From contig JAIXMO010000013.1 in the NCBI GenBank assembly GCA_025677825.1, forward strand, positions 248,001 through 312,000: DNA of 64,000 nt, given 5' to 3'. Positions 32,140-44,490 of the stretch are shown here, piece after piece. Position 1 is the first letter of the stretch. Each line of letters opens with the position of its first letter. Both the position numbers and the translations under genes were made by a program. Below the pieces are notes generated by a model that searched no databases, was not told where the DNA came from, and saw only the letters and a program-made list of their open reading frames with translations. The DNA comes from Helicostylum pulchrum (Eukaryota; Mucoromycota; Mucoromycetes; Mucorales; Mucoraceae).

Positions 32140-32439
32140 ATGGTAAGTGAAACAAATCCTATATATAAACAAGTTATAGGCTTGTATTATGTTGGTTTCT
32201 TTTTTAAAAGGATGATTCAGGCATTTGACTTTAGGGTCTAGTCGGCCGTACTGGTTGACTAGGACCGTTGACGAAAAACCCCTAGCTACCTTATAACAAA
32301 CCTCTGATAAAAAAAGAAATCAATTAATACAATCTATAAAAACTTTTTTCACATTTTGAATTTTTATTAATATTTATTTTCTCTCTTACAGATCTCTTTG
32401 TGTCATTACTGTCTAAATTATTTGTATCATTTTTTATAA
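32140..32439 (+). ncRNA. Spliced non-coding host locus, copy 2
   Basis: Paralogue of 30368-30641: ATG|GTAAGTG at 32143, acceptor CTCTTACAG ending at 32391, and a joined frame of 16 codons unrelated to that of copy 1 after the first residue or two. The 249-nt intron carries the second copy of the conserved RNA block. Short, mutually unconserved reading frames argue that the exons are non-coding. Confidence 0.5.
32208..32309 (+). ncRNA. Intronic small RNA candidate, copy 2 (C/D-like)
   Basis: Identical over ~102 nt to 30430-30531, again preceded by a T-run and followed by CTGA (32304-32307) and an A-run. Perfect conservation inside diverged introns points to selection on the RNA (or recent conversion). 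Confidence 0.5.
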
Positions 32440-32578
32440 TAAAAACTATTTAAAACAAAAATATATCTGTCTTTTTTATCGTGTTTGTGGCTTGTTATTA
32501 GCTCTGTTGCGAAACAATATCCCTCGTACTATTTTTTTTTATATTTTTATCTTTTTATTTTATTTTCTTATTAAAAAA

Positions 32579-33465
32579 ATGTCTTCAAAAAAGGATCGTC
32601 TAGTTTTACATTATCATGATGTAGTTATTAAGCAGTCTGTATGTGTGTTTTTTCTTTTATTAGTAATAAATCCCCCAATAAAATTAATGATTTATACATT
32701 GTGTAGGACTTGCATACACTATTACCGGGAGAATGGTTAAACGATACAATGTTGGAGTTCCATATGGAGTTTTTGGAACGAACATTTGTACCAAAAGACG
32801 CCAACTTTTTATTTCTAAGACCAGGTATCGTTCATCTTATTACATATGCAGAAGGTAAAGCAAAGTATACAAGTATATACACGAACTTTTAGTATGACTG
32901 ACAACATAAAAAAAGGGGATGTAATGGACCTAGAACCCGCTTTACCGAAAGGTATGGATAAACATGCGGTGATATTTATGCCTATAAATGATGGAGATCC
33001 TGAAAGGGCTAATAGCGGAACGCATTGGTCGTTGATGGTGTATGTACGAGAGGCCAACTCGTTTTACTATTATGATACATTGAAGTTTAATAATTTACGA
33101 GAAGGAGAAAAAACTTATAAGCGTATACAACCGTTATTAAAGTTGAATGAAGCCGCACAATTTATACCCTCCAGTACACCTCAACAAGTGAATGGGTCAG
33201 ACTGTGGAGGTAAATTATAAGAACATGTGTTTAAAGAGATAGAAACTAAAAAAAAAAGATACATGTAGTGTCAGTGATAGCGATTCTAGATTATGTTCTA
33301 CACCAATTACTTTCCTGCAGAGGAAAGGAAAAAGAAACTAAATACAATAAAGTAATGATTTTAAACACGAAATATCTTTCTACACCACAACAAGTACGAG
33401 ACAATATGAACGGAATGATTAAAAGACTTTGTCAAAGAGGAAGAGAAATATCAAACAAGTCATGA
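32579..33465 (+). CDS. NEDP1/SENP8-type C48 protease (deneddylase)
   Basis: Ubiquitin-like-specific cysteine protease, most like SENP8/NEDP1 that removes or matures NEDD8/Rub1. Exons 32579-32638, 32707-32854, 32916-33209 and 33269-33465 give 232 aa, close to human SENP8 (212). The opening fits the subfamily (HDVVIKQSDLHTLLPGEWLNDTM). Catalytic triad: His106 in GTHWSL, Asp123 in YYYDTL, and Cys166 in NGSDCG, with the oxyanion Gln at about 160. The third exon's acceptor (AAAAAAAG) is unusually purine-rich, but it is the one that restores phase; an earlier TTTTAG would introduce a stop. Subfamily assignment rests on N-terminal resemblance. Confidence 0.85.
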
Positions 33466-33879
33466 ATAAACTCCTACTGGCCAATCAAAACAGTTTTTAC
33501 ATGTATAAATTTTTTTTTTCTTTCGTTTAGAGCAAAAGTTTTTTTTTTTTTTTCTTGTTCTTTCTTTTTTCTCCCTCTTTTTTCGTTGAATAGGTGCGTA
33601 ATACTCTCCCCATTAATATTATTTTCGCCTGCTTTCATTGCTACATTTTTTTTCAACACGCATGTACACACACATACACACAAAAGAAAAAAGAACAACT
33701 TCAACTTTTATAGCTTTTTTTTTTTAAAAAAAAGACTTGAATGGAGATAGTACAAGCCACCCGATTTTTTTTTTCCTTTCTCCCCCCTTTTTTTTCAAAA
33801 AAATGTGTAGCAGTGGAAGTTCGCGTCTTTTTTAAAACAAGTTTATATTAAACAACATTTTTTTTTAGCTTTAATAAAA
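33466..33879. other. Intergenic, promoter of NAC-beta gene
   Basis: Long T- and A-runs and a CA/TG-rich patch near 33665. The leader just before 33880 has TTTTTTTTAG, suggesting a 5'-UTR intron acceptor. No other gene. Confidence 0.4.
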
Positions 33880-34413
33880 ATGAACGCTGAAAAACTCGCC
33901 AAGCTTCAAGCTCAAGTCCGTATGGGTGGTAAGGGTACTCCCCGTCGTAAGGTCAAGAAGGTCGTCAACAAGGCCAACTCTGGTGATGACCGTAAGCTCT
34001 CTGCTGCTCTCACCAAGTTGAACGTTCAACCCATTCCCGGTGTTGATGAGGTCAACATGTTCAAGGATGACGGTAAGGTCATTCACTTCAACAACCCTCG
34101 TGGTAAGTAATAAAAATAAAGGGGATAAAGAGGATTGATAAACTAAATATATCATATAGTTTCCGCTGCTGCCAACGCCAACACTTACGCCATCCACGGT
34201 CGTTCCACTGAAAAGGAATTAGCTGAACTTATCCCCGGTATCTTGAACCAATTGGGTCCTGACTCCATGGCTGCCCTCAAGAAGCTCGCTGAGACTTTCC
34301 AACAAGCTCAAGGTGAGAACGCTGCTGGTGCCGATGATGATGAGATCCCCGATTTAGTCGAGTCTTTCGATAAGGCTGAAATTGAGGAGAAGAAGGAAGA
34401 AGCCACTGCTTAA
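33880..34413 (+). CDS. EGD1: Nascent polypeptide-associated complex subunit beta (BTF3/Egd1)
   Basis: Ribosome-bound chaperone subunit that pairs with NAC-alpha on nascent chains. Exons 33880-34102 and 34160-34413 give 158 aa, the usual fungal length. The basic ribosome-binding N-terminus ([13 protein letters not shown]) and the NAC domain are clear ([60 protein letters not shown]). It ends in an acidic tail ([13 protein letters not shown]). C-rich, restricted codon use (GGT, AAG, CGT, CTC) contrasts with neighbours and fits very high expression. Confidence 0.96.
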
Positions 34414-36233
34414 AGCGGGTCTTTTTTTTGAAACTCTTACTCTTTTTTTTCTTTTAAAAAAAAAATGTATATCTTTGAAAATAAAAATGTTTTTTTTGTT
34501 TTAAAATAAAAAAAAAGAACAAAAAAAAATAATGTATTTGCTTTTTTAAATAACCATTGTGTGTGTCCTTTTTGTCAAACTGTATGCCACCTTTTGTTAC
34601 TTGAAAGTGGCTCAAATTAAAGTCATAATTATTATACGTAACTCTGCATTGATAATCGTAATGAATATTTTCTAAAGCGTACATCATCTAAAGGTTTGAT
34701 AGTCGTTATGTGTTTTAATTAAAAAAAAGACTGGTGCTGTTTTACTGGAAATATGACAAGGGTAGCATTGCTATTTACTGGTACAGCTAAACATATATGT
34801 ATTTCATGTGAATACAATAAAAAAAGTAATGCGAACACAAACAATATTAGGGGAACCCTTTTTATTAAAACCACCAAATAGTTATAGTACGACATAGAAA
34901 AATTTATTTCAATATATTACCATATCGTTTTTGCGCTAGTATTTTGAATAAAAACTCAACATTCTATATCACGTTGCGGGCACCCTCAAATTTCGTTCGA
35001 TTAAATCATTCAATATATTAATTTATTGCTTTCAAAAGGGAAAGTAAACACGTACATACTTTGAAGAGGCATATGATGAATAAAAACGTAATTGCTTAGG
35101 GGTTATATCTTTACTTTTTTTTTCTTTCAAGTAAAAAAAAAGTAGCCAGTTATATAAAATTGTTTAGTAGTATACATTATATGTTTGTGTCTTGCTTATG
35201 GTACTTGCAATGGCTTACTTTATCTTGATGAGGATATTATGTACTTGCTTTCCCCCTTTCAAAAATTACAAATGAGAAATAATCCAAAAAGAAGCGGGTA
35301 AATAAAATACAAAAACTCCTCTTGTAAGAGTTTACAAATCCTTTCAGCGTTGCAAAAAAAGGTACACGCTTTTTTTGCTTGTTCTTTTTTCTGTGTGCGA
35401 AGGATTTAATGACTATAGCAACAACAAAAAAGTAATATGCCATGTATATACATGCAAGAAGAAAGGGGACGTAGTTTGGGTTTTAACGTTATTTCTTTGA
35501 TCAACTGTAAAACAAGAAAGGTTTATGCTCTCGGTATTTCTTTCTTCTTTTGGTATCAAATATTTAAAGCTGGATACAACAAGGTTCGTACTACTTGAAA
35601 AAAAAAATCGATCTTTTTTTTTTCTTCTCCTTGGACGCGATGATGTATATGCAAAAAGAAAGTCTAATATTTAGGATTCGAAATTTTTTTTTGACACTCT
35701 TAATGCGTTTATAACAAAGATGCGAAAACTGTCAATGTATAAAAGGTTTTGACAAAAAAAAAAGGGACAATGAACCTGGACTTTAATTTACTAAGGCAGT
35801 TATCAAAACATAACCATTGATGTACAGAAAATCAATATAATGAGTGTAACATACAGAATATAATCGAAACAAACGTGGAATCATTAATAAAAAGAAACAG
35901 GGACAACCCTTTATGCATTGACCTTTTTGGGTTTCAGTAAACAGACACTTATTTTGTTCTAGTAAAAGTATATATGCAAGGCGAAGTAACAATAAAAAAA
36001 GAAGCAGATCTGATGTGTAATAAAAAAAAACAGAACAAAATTAGAAGGTCGAGAAGACAGAGCTTATTCTTTTTTTTCTTTAATGACCAAGGAAAAGTTT
36101 TGAGCGGCAAAAAAAAAAAAAAAAAAAAAGATTACACCAAGTGTTGAAATTCATATAAAAATGCAATCTTTTTTTTTTTCCAGTAACAATAGTTTCTTTC
36201 TCTACCCCCTTTTTACTCTCATTTAAATTTAAT
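34414..36233. other. Intergenic, 1.8 kb
   Basis: AT-rich, many homopolymer tracts. Minus ORFs at 35237-35443 and 35783-35992 look like chance. The last ~200 bp is the promoter/leader of the wall-protein gene, with a 20-nt A-run at about 36109-36129. Confidence 0.4.
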
Positions 36234-37175
36234 ATGAAGGCTGCTATCATCACTGCTTTCCTTGCTCTTTGCATCTCATTCGTTGCTGCTCAATCCACTC
36301 CCTTCTACATCACTCACCCTCTCCAAGGTGATTCCTTCAAGGCCGGTTCTACGTAAGTTTTTTCTTCTCTTTTTTAATTGAGAAAGATGTATACTCACAC
36401 ACCTCCTCCCCTTTTTTTTTGCGAATAGTGTTACCATTGGTAAAATAATTGAATGATATTTTTTTTTTTTTGGTAAAAAAAATTTACATTTTTATTTATC
36501 TCTCTTTTTAAAATTATAGAATGGAAGAACGGTGTTGATAAGGCTGCTAAGATCGCCTTGCTCACCGGCACCTCTGATGCTACCATGAAGTACACCGGCG
36601 TTGCTTTCACTGTTGATGGTTCCAAGGGCGAGTATGACTGGAAGGTAAGAAAACAGCGTGCAATTTATCCAAAATTGGCATTTTAAATGTTACATACAAA
36701 TTCCAGCTTTCTAAACTCTAGCGTTGATTTAAAAAATTATGTAGGTCCCCTCTGATCTCCCTCAAAACGCTACCTTCTCTCTCAAGATTGATTTCGTTGA
36801 TCCCGCTACTAAGGCTGCGTAAGTAGCACAAAATATTTTATTACGTGATTTTATGCTAATGTAATTTTTTTTTTAAATAGTGGTACTTCTTACTCTGCTC
36901 CTTTCGCTCTTGCTGGTACTACTGGTGATGTTGTAACTCAATCTTTCGCTTCTGCCTCTGCTTCTGTTTCTGCTTCTTCTCTCCCCGTTCCTAAGCCTTC
37001 CAGCTCTCCCATTCCCAAGCCTTCCAGCAGCGTTGTCCCCAAGCCTTCTTCTTCTTCCATCACTTCTCCCTCCACTTCTCCTTCTCCCTCTGTTGAAGGT
37101 AGCGCCTCTGGTTTCAAGGTTGTCACTACCACTGTTTGTGTTATGGCTATCATTGCTTCCGCTCTTGTCCTTTAA
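36234..37175 (+). CDS. Ser/Pro-rich GPI-anchored surface protein with Kre9/Knh1-like N-domain
   Basis: Exons 36234-36352, 36429-36439 (only 11 nt), 36520-36644, 36745-36818 and 36881-37175 give 207 aa. Signal peptide about 1-20 (MKAAIITAFLALCISFVAAQ). A beta-sandwich of the Ser-Thr-rich GPI-anchored family follows (ITHPLQGDSFKAGSTVTIEW, KYTGVAFTVDGSKGEYDWKV, FSLKIDFVD). Then comes a low-complexity region with Pro-Lys-Pro-Ser repeats (PKPSSSPIPKPSSSVVPKPS) and a hydrophobic C-tail for GPI attachment. The optimised codons suggest strong expression. The role is probably cell-wall assembly; exact function unknown. Convergent with MED20, 94 bp between stops. Confidence 0.85.
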
Positions 37176-37269
37176 AAGAAGTTTTTTTTTTAATCTCTCT
37201 ACTACAATTTAAAAATAATAAATAATATAAACTTTTTTTTCTTATGTTGTGTGGGTATATGTATTTTAT

Positions 37270-38066
37270 TTAAAAGAGACCATCGTTTTTAAAGAGCATC
37301 ATGTATTGATAACTAGTATGAGCTGTGGTAAATTCTTGATTACTTAAACCGACAGATTCATAATTGTATTCGTATTCGCAGGAGAGTTGGGCGGTAGGGG
37401 GGACAATGGATTCCACGAATTCTCTGAAGAGGTCGCTGGCATTGTTTGGGGTGGAACATGGATGATAGTCAATCTATATTCGTACAACATTAGCGCTTAC
37501 TTTTTTTTTTCGTAATTGTAAACAAATTACCTCTAATAACAGTCCTTTGTATGTAGATCCTAATAAGATGTTTGCTACTCTTAAAGTAAAATCACCAATT
37601 TCGTAACTTGTTCCCTAGTATATACACAACATTATTTCAAATACCTTTTTAAAATTTAATTTTTTAAAAAAACAAACCTCTATTGTTACACTTTGTCTCA
37701 ACTGCCATAGATTCTTGAGACGCGAAAGAATTATTTCCATTTCTTTTTCAGCTTCAACAACAACGCTACCGTCAACCATACAGTAAACGTGACCGGGTTG
37801 TTGCGCAAGTGACACTTGGTACAGTAATTTGCTATCCTTTAAAGCTATCTGTTGGCGGCGGTTTTGATTGTTGTCTCGAAATACTTTGAATGAAAGTGAC
37901 CAAGGTCCAGTGTTTTTACCATGTAACGTTTTGGTGACATGTTCTGCGATAAAAGTGAAATCTCGCATGCCTGTTGCATTTTTCCAACGTACTAGACTAT
38001 CGAGTTTTTAATATTTGCTTCTTTTTTTGTATGTATATATGTAGGTTTTTACCAAGTTACTCCCAT
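37270..38066 (-). CDS. MED20: Mediator complex subunit 20
   Basis: Head-module subunit of Mediator. Exons 38066-38053, 37996-37678, 37614-37531 and 37473-37270 give 206 aa. The first coding exon is only 14 nt and encodes MGVT plus part of Cys; the resulting MGVTC start is the conserved Med20 N-terminus. Further hallmarks: HVYCMVDGSVVVEAEKEMEIILSRLKNLW, YEIGDFTLRVANILLGSTYKGLLLEIDY, and the C-terminal YQYMMLF. Short exons hide the gene from simple ORF scanning. Divergent from PUS7 across 554 bp, so the two may share regulatory sequence. Confidence 0.92.
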
Positions 38067-38620
38067 TTTTGCTTTTCAAGATGTAAAGAGAGAAAAGTAG
38101 GAATAATTTCGTAATACTAACAAAGCACGTACATCCGAAAGTATATCGGGTGGGTGGCTTAGAAAATATCTTAGATTTGATCTCTTTCTCTTTTTTTTTG
38201 TAAAAAAAAAAGAAGTATGTCTCTTATGTGTAGGCTTGTAACTTGTAATTGAAGGTGAGAGGTTAGTGTTCAATAGATATGACAGGTAAAAAAAAAGGTG
38301 AATACAAAGAAGTGTAATCTTATTTGACGCGTACACGTTTCACTTGGGTGAGGTTAAAACTGGTTTAAAAAAAAGTGATTGCCAGTGATCAATTGATTTT
38401 ATTCAACCTGCTCGAAAACCAATGTATTTTTAAACTTACACATAATAAACTCTGTATTGATTCCAGCTAAATGGATACTATATCACTTTTTTTTTCGTTG
38501 AAGTGAAAAGTGTATTAATTGAAACCCAGGGTAAATTGAGACAAAAAAAAATATTTTCTTTTTTTTTATAAATAAAAAAAAAGATCGATCTACTTGGCTC
38601 ATTACTTTTTTATTAAAAAA
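38067..38620. other. Divergent promoter region MED20 / PUS7
   Basis: 554 bp of AT-rich DNA with T- and A-runs separates the two start codons. No specific operator could be recognised. Confidence 0.45.
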
Positions 38621-41279
38621 ATGGGAAATTTGCTTTCGACATCTTCTGCTAGCCAAGATAAAGGCAACAAGAGAGCCTTGGACCCCGAGGAGTCAGTTAC
38701 AGCTACAAAGAGAGTTCGTCTCGAAAGCGAGCAAACTATTGCCGTCAAGGAAACTGATGTCGGTATTGTTGAATACGTTAACCCCAACTTGAACAAGTTC
38801 CACAGTATTTTGAAGTATAGGTAAAAAATATTGACAGTTAAGAGAGAGAAAAAAAAATGATCTCCCCCCTGATTTGTGGTGTAAAATGACGTAAGATTGG
38901 AAAACTTAAAAACTTTTGTGTATGTAGAGCTGAGGATTTCCTTGTGAATGAAGTTGATATGGATGGTAAAATTGTTCACCTTACTTCTCTTGAGGCTCCT
39001 AATACCAAGACAAAGGTACATATACACGCGTGAAAAAAAATATTTAAACGGATACAAATTCTAATTATATATCAGGACGTTAAACTCAACTATTATAAAC
39101 CTGCTGTATTTGATAAAGAGGTTGCAAAGATCTTGGATAAAGACTTTGCCAAGAAGCTTCGTGAATTTATCAAGAAGCCCGAGGATACTGATGCCGTCAT
39201 TACTACTACCGTAAGTTTTAAAACCCCAAATCGCGCGCAAAAAAAGAGAAAGATTAAAAAAAAAAAATAGAGTGATAAAGATCAACGTATGCAATTTTAT
39301 CAATTGGTTGAACAACACTTGGAAACCAAAATTAATTGTCGTGGTAAAGATGGTCAGCTTGTGATTAGATGGCCTTCTGCCGTGTACAATGATGAGTTCA
39401 TTGATTGGAAGGCACTTGGTGGTGAGTACTTGCAAGTCAACATGTACAAGAACGGTGTTGATACTATGAACGCTATCAACATTATCTCCAGCAAGGCTGC
39501 GTAAGTACTAAGATTGGGATTGCAATAGGATCAACGTGTTAATTAAAATTCAATGTAGTGTTCACTCCAAGCATTTTGGGTATGCTGGTACTAAGGATGC
39601 TCGTGCCATCACTACTCAAACACTTACAATGAAGAGTGTCAAGCCTGGACGTATCGTTATGGCTCAAGATGAATTAAAGAAATGTGGTATTTATCTTGGT
39701 GATTTCAAGTAGGTTTTTTAAAAAAAGGGGGAAGGATCATGCGTGCTAAAAAAATAATCAATAGGTTTGTTCCTAATGGTTTAACTCTTGGTGATCTTAA
39801 GGGAAACCACTTTACAATTGTGCTTAGAGATGTAAAGGGAGCTAGTGAAGCTGATTTGGAGGTATCTTTAAATTCGTTAAAGGAAAATGGTTACTTGAAC
39901 TACTTTGGTATGCAAAGATTTGGTACAAGTACTATTTCAACTCATACCATTGGTTGTGCTATCATGAAGAAGGAATATGAACTTGCTTCAGATTTAATTC
40001 TTAACCCTCGTGAAGGTGGTAAGTAATAGGGCGTAAAGTTTTTTATGACTGGCAATTAATTTTTGTGTGATAGACCGTGCTGAATTTGACGCCGCTAGAA
40101 AACTCTGGAAGGAAACTCATGATGCTGAAGCTACGTTGGCTATTATTCCTAAGAGAGCTTACTCGGAACGTAAGCTTCTCAATTTCTATATTCGAAACCC
40201 TGAGTCTCATGCAAAGGCAATTAAGAGTGTAAAGTATCATGCGGGTCCATATATATTGAAATCATGAATTCTCACGTTGTTTATATTAGTTGCCCAAGAA
40301 CATGTTGTCCTTGTATTCTCATGCTTACCAATCTTACATTTGGAACCGTGTTGTATCCGAACGTTCAAGACGTTTCGGTAACGATAAACCTTTAGTTGGC
40401 GACCTTGTTTTGGTAGATGCCAAGAAGATGAAGAGTGATAACCGTAAGGGTAACAACGTCGGTAGACGTGATTTTTTCAATGTAAGTAATGTTTAAAGTT
40501 CGAATTATACCATGTATAATTTATGCGCGCGCAGGTAAATCTAAAAATTGCTTTTTTTTTAATTAGAAAAAAATTCCTAAAGTACTCACTGAAGAAGATT
40601 TGGAAAACTATTCTATTACGGATGTGGTTTATCCATTACCTGGAAAGCAAACTGTGTACCCTGAAAATGAAATGAAGGAACTTTATGTTAAGTTTATGGG
40701 TAAGAAAAAAAAAAGTAACTCGATATAGTTTTTTTGTTTTAAAAAACTGGTTTTTCTTTTATATCTTGTAGCTGAGGATGGTATTTCTAATGAAAAGAGA
40801 TCCAGTCATTTCGAGTAAGTTTTTCGCTTGGCCCCTGAAGTATATTTTAATAGATTCTAACTACTATTTCTGTAGGAACTTATCTGGTGACTATAGAAAC
40901 ATGCTTTCAAAGCCTGATGATATGGCCTGGTAAAGTATAAATTACAACGTAGTTATGTTTACATAAACTAAACGTATTATAGGTCTTTCATTCGTTATAA
41001 TGATCCTACTGAAAAGCTTTGCAACACCGATGTTGATAGACTTGAAAATGCTCCTGAACCCGTTGGTGTTCAAGGTAAGAAAAAAATATAAATATATTTT
41101 GTGTTCACCTATAATTTAACACTTTTTTTTTTTTTTTTTTTTTTGAAAAAGATGGACAATACTTGGCTTTAAAGGTTGAATTCACCCTTGGTACATCTCA
41201 ATATGCTACTATGGCTTTAAGAGAAATCATGAGATCTGAAACTTCTTCTCAAGCTCAATCTAACCTCGCTCACGATTAA
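38621..41279 (+). CDS. PUS7: tRNA/mRNA pseudouridine synthase Pus7 (TruD family)
   Basis: Converts U to pseudouridine in tRNA (position 13, pre-tRNA-Tyr 35), U2 snRNA and mRNAs. Thirteen exons: 38621-38820, 38928-39015, 39076-39210, 39271-39500, 39559-39708, 39765-40018, 40074-40228, 40290-40481, 40567-40699, 40772-40814, 40876-40929, 40983-41074 and 41152-41279, total 617 aa. The catalytic Asp (about 231) sits in [12 protein letters not shown]. Other TruD motifs: [29 protein letters not shown] and the C-terminal VYPLPG. The start chosen is MGNLLS; an in-frame Met lies 9 codons upstream. The MGN start even looks like an N-myristoylation site, probably by chance. Introns are 51-90 nt. Confidence 0.95.
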
Positions 41280-41311
41280 TTTTGCAAGTGTAATTTTTTT
41301 TTTTGGGTTAA

Positions 41312-41359
41312 AATAAACTTTTCCTTTTATGAAATAAACTTTTCCTTTTATGAAATAAA
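41312..41359 (+). terminator. Triplicated polyadenylation motif after PUS7
   Basis: AATAAACTTTTCCTTTTATG is tandemly repeated with a 21-bp period, so AATAAA occurs at 41312, 41333 and 41354, just 33 bp after the stop codon. Likely the PUS7 3'-end signal. Confidence 0.6.
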
Positions 41360-41952
41360 CTGTATAGAAATATACCGATATACTTTTAAAAACCGATTTT
41401 TTTTTTCTTCTTTCCCTCAAGTATATTCGCTTGAACCATAAATAGTATAAGTCTGACAGAAAATCTTTCAATTGCAACGGGGGGTATTTTTCTTTTACAT
41501 GAAGAGATGTTTTAAATATAAAGAAACATTTTTTTTTGCACTTGGTTAAAGATTGTGAATGCAAAAAAAAAATAGATAAGATACCATTTAGATAGAGATA
41601 GTTTTTTTTTTTTTGGCGCATAGTTAGTACCAAATTAGGGTATATTCTTTTATCACGCCATTAAAATTTTGTTAGATATATTAAAAAATGGCATTAACAT
41701 AGCGAGTACAAAAAAAAAACCTGAAAACTTTGATTCTCACGAAAAAGTTTACAAAGGGGTTATATTTCGCAAATGACATGTCGGAGATAACAAGGTTTCG
41801 AAAAAAATATAGAGGTATATTTTTGATTTCAACGTCTATTCCCGATCGGGAGATGATCATATTTATATAAAAAGGATAACCTTTTTTATCTTTCTTTCTA
41901 TTTTATTATCTTTTATTATCTTTTTAAAAAGTAAACTAAAAAAAACCTCAAT
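41360..41952. other. Intergenic, uricase promoter
   Basis: AT-rich, with A-runs and a CGATCGGGAGATGATCA patch near 41842 about 110 bp before the uricase ATG. No gene. Confidence 0.4.
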
Positions 41953-42995
41953 ATGTCTGACAACTCCAACATTTATATCAAGCATGCTCGTTACGGTAAG
42001 GATCTTGTTCGTATCATGAGAGTTTACAAGGAAGGTAATGTTCAACACTGTACCGAACTCACTGTATGTATCATCTTTTTTTTCTTGCATAATTCGAGTT
42101 TTTTACTCACTCAATTGTAAATATCTTAGGTAAGACTTTTGTTGGAAGGTGATATCAATACTTCTTATACCAAGGCTGATAACTCTGTCATCGTTACAAC
42201 TGGTAATTATATATATAAAAAAAGAGAGAAAGTAAACGGGCAGTTTGGATTGACATTTTAAATCAATATGTAGATACTTGTAAGAACACAGTTAATGTTG
42301 TTGCCAAGCGCAGTGATCATGTTGATAACATTGAAGTTTTCGGTCAAGAAATTAGTGAACATGTTTTGAAGCAATATGCACATATCTCTGCTGCATTTGT
42401 TGATATTATCAAGCATAAGTGGACTCGTCTTATTGTCGATGGTAAGCCTCATCCTCACTCTTTCGTGCGTGATGGTGAAGATATTCAAACCGCTAGTATT
42501 CAACATTACCGTGCTGGTGATCAAATCAACGTCACTTCAGGTCTTGATAAGCTTCTTGTGCTTAAGACCACCGGTTCTGCTTTCCACGGTTTCTATACTG
42601 ATGAGTACACTACTTTGGTCCCCTCTTGGGATCGTATCTTCTCTACCTCTGTTGATGCCAAGTGGACCTTTGTATCCAAGTCTGGAGCCGCTCTTCGCAA
42701 GGTGGATTTCAAGGCTATTCATGCTGGTGTCAAGAAAATCACTTGTGATACCTTCGCCACAGATGACTCCGCTTCGGTTCAAGCCACCCTTTACCTTATG
42801 CAACAACAAATTTTAGCAAAGTTCCCTGCTGTTGCTGATATCTCTTACTCTTTACCCAACAAGCATTATGTTGGTGTTGATATGAGCAAGCTTAACATTG
42901 ATAACGCTGGAAAGAACACCTCCGTTTATCATCCTCAAGCTGATCCTTCTGGTCTTATCACTGCTGTTGCTGGTCGTAAGAGTTCCAAGTTGTAA
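41953..42995 (+). CDS. UOX: Urate oxidase (uricase), peroxisomal
   Basis: Oxidises urate to 5-hydroxyisourate in purine-nitrogen scavenging. Exons 41953-42063, 42130-42202 and 42274-42995 give 301 aa, the standard length. The two tandem T-fold halves are visible. The active-site Lys lies in HARYGKD, the Thr in TKADNSVIVTTDTCKNT, the Arg/Gln region in HYVGVDMSKLN, and HSFVRDG is also present. The C-terminus is Ser-Lys-Leu, a perfect peroxisomal targeting signal 1. Codon use is optimised in the last exon. Confidence 0.96.
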
Positions 42996-44490
42996 AATAA
43001 CTTTTGATCCCCCCCTCCCTTTTTTTCTTTATATTTGATATCTTCCCCCCATCCTCTCAAAAATTGACGGAATACCTACGAACTTATATTTTATCTGTTT
43101 ATTTTCTTGTATATCTTTTTCAACTGTTTTTTTTTGGTTGATCCAAAATTTTATAGCAGGTGAAAAAGATATGTACATATCCTCAAAAATAAATAAATAA
43201 AAAGGTCCCACTTTTTTTTACATAATTTTTCTGCATTTCATCTTTACTGCTACATTATCTTACGGCATTGGTGGAAAGGAACCTTGTTGATAACGTAGCG
43301 TTCGTTCCAATACCATTAATAGAAGAAATATTATATGTGACATAGGAGGGCTCTTTTTCAAAGACCTGTTTTGGAATCTTATCAGTTTATTGAGTTATTC
43401 AAATTGCAGGCTGTTCTCTCTTTCAGCATCCTTCTGCTTTTAGACGGGCTGGCTTCTCATGATTCGATAACGAGAATTAAATTTGTCAATTTACACGGTG
43501 GATTAAAAAAAAGTGCGGTGCATTTACGTTTCATTTGCTGTGGTTAAGCGAACCATACCCGTTTGCACCAGCATACTACAGGAAAAAAGATTAAACAGAT
43601 GTGCGCGTACTAAATGAAAAGATATTTTTGCTTGTGTATGAATTCATCTTTAAAAGAAGAAAGAACACAATGATACAATACTACACACTGGTAAATATTT
43701 ATACGAAAGAAAAACTTGTTTTCATATACATTGTTATTAAAATATCTGTATACTTATGTGGCAATCCCTTTTTTATGAATAAAAAGAATACGGTACGCTT
43801 GTATCAGGAGGACGATTGTTCAATAAAATCGTTTAAATTTTCTGTAACAGGCAAATCGTAGAGCTCAAATTTCTGTAAACCAATTTGGTTGAATTGACAT
43901 AGTGTTTATTTTGTTTATTCGCATTAATTTCGTAAAACAGTTTTGTCGCATGAATTTATCAATAAAAACTAGTCTTTCGTTGGTGTATAAATACGAGTAC
44001 GTACGCGAAAAAAAAAGATTCCCCCCTTTTTATATACTTTTTATTCTATCTTTTTTTTTCCTTTTTTTTTTCTTTTTAATTATAAATTCATACTTGAGCA
44101 AGTATGCATCCTTCAAAAAGAATCTTTTTCCTGTATCGGTTCAAAAACGGGTACTATGAAAAAAGGCCTTATTTTTTAATCTGCTGCATAAATTGGCCGT
44201 CCCTCAAGAACTTTGGTTTCCTCGGGAAATTATAGAATCGCCAACTGTAGAAATAAGATCCTGAAAAGAAAGGTCCTACGAGCATTCAAAACAAATGAAT
44301 TCAAAATTCGAAAATGCCCCCATGATATGGGTATACGGCCATAAATAAAACATTTTAGTAAAAAAAATCAATTAAGTCACTCTACTTTATTTCAGCGAAC
44401 ATATAACGGGGGTGGAAGGAGGAGGGTTTATTTTTACTCTTTTTTACTTTATAAATTAAATGGAATACCACTCCAATACTCCTAAACAAA
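42996..44490. other. Intergenic, 1.5 kb
   Basis: AT-rich. The motif ACACGGTGGATTAAAAAAAA then GTGCG at about 43493 resembles one at about 48591 (same orientation). ORFs at 43601-43861 and 43902-44159 look non-coding. Confidence 0.4.

Noticed and set aside
33871..34197. Minus-strand 108-aa ORF over NAC-beta
   Set aside because: Antisense shadow driven by biased codon use.
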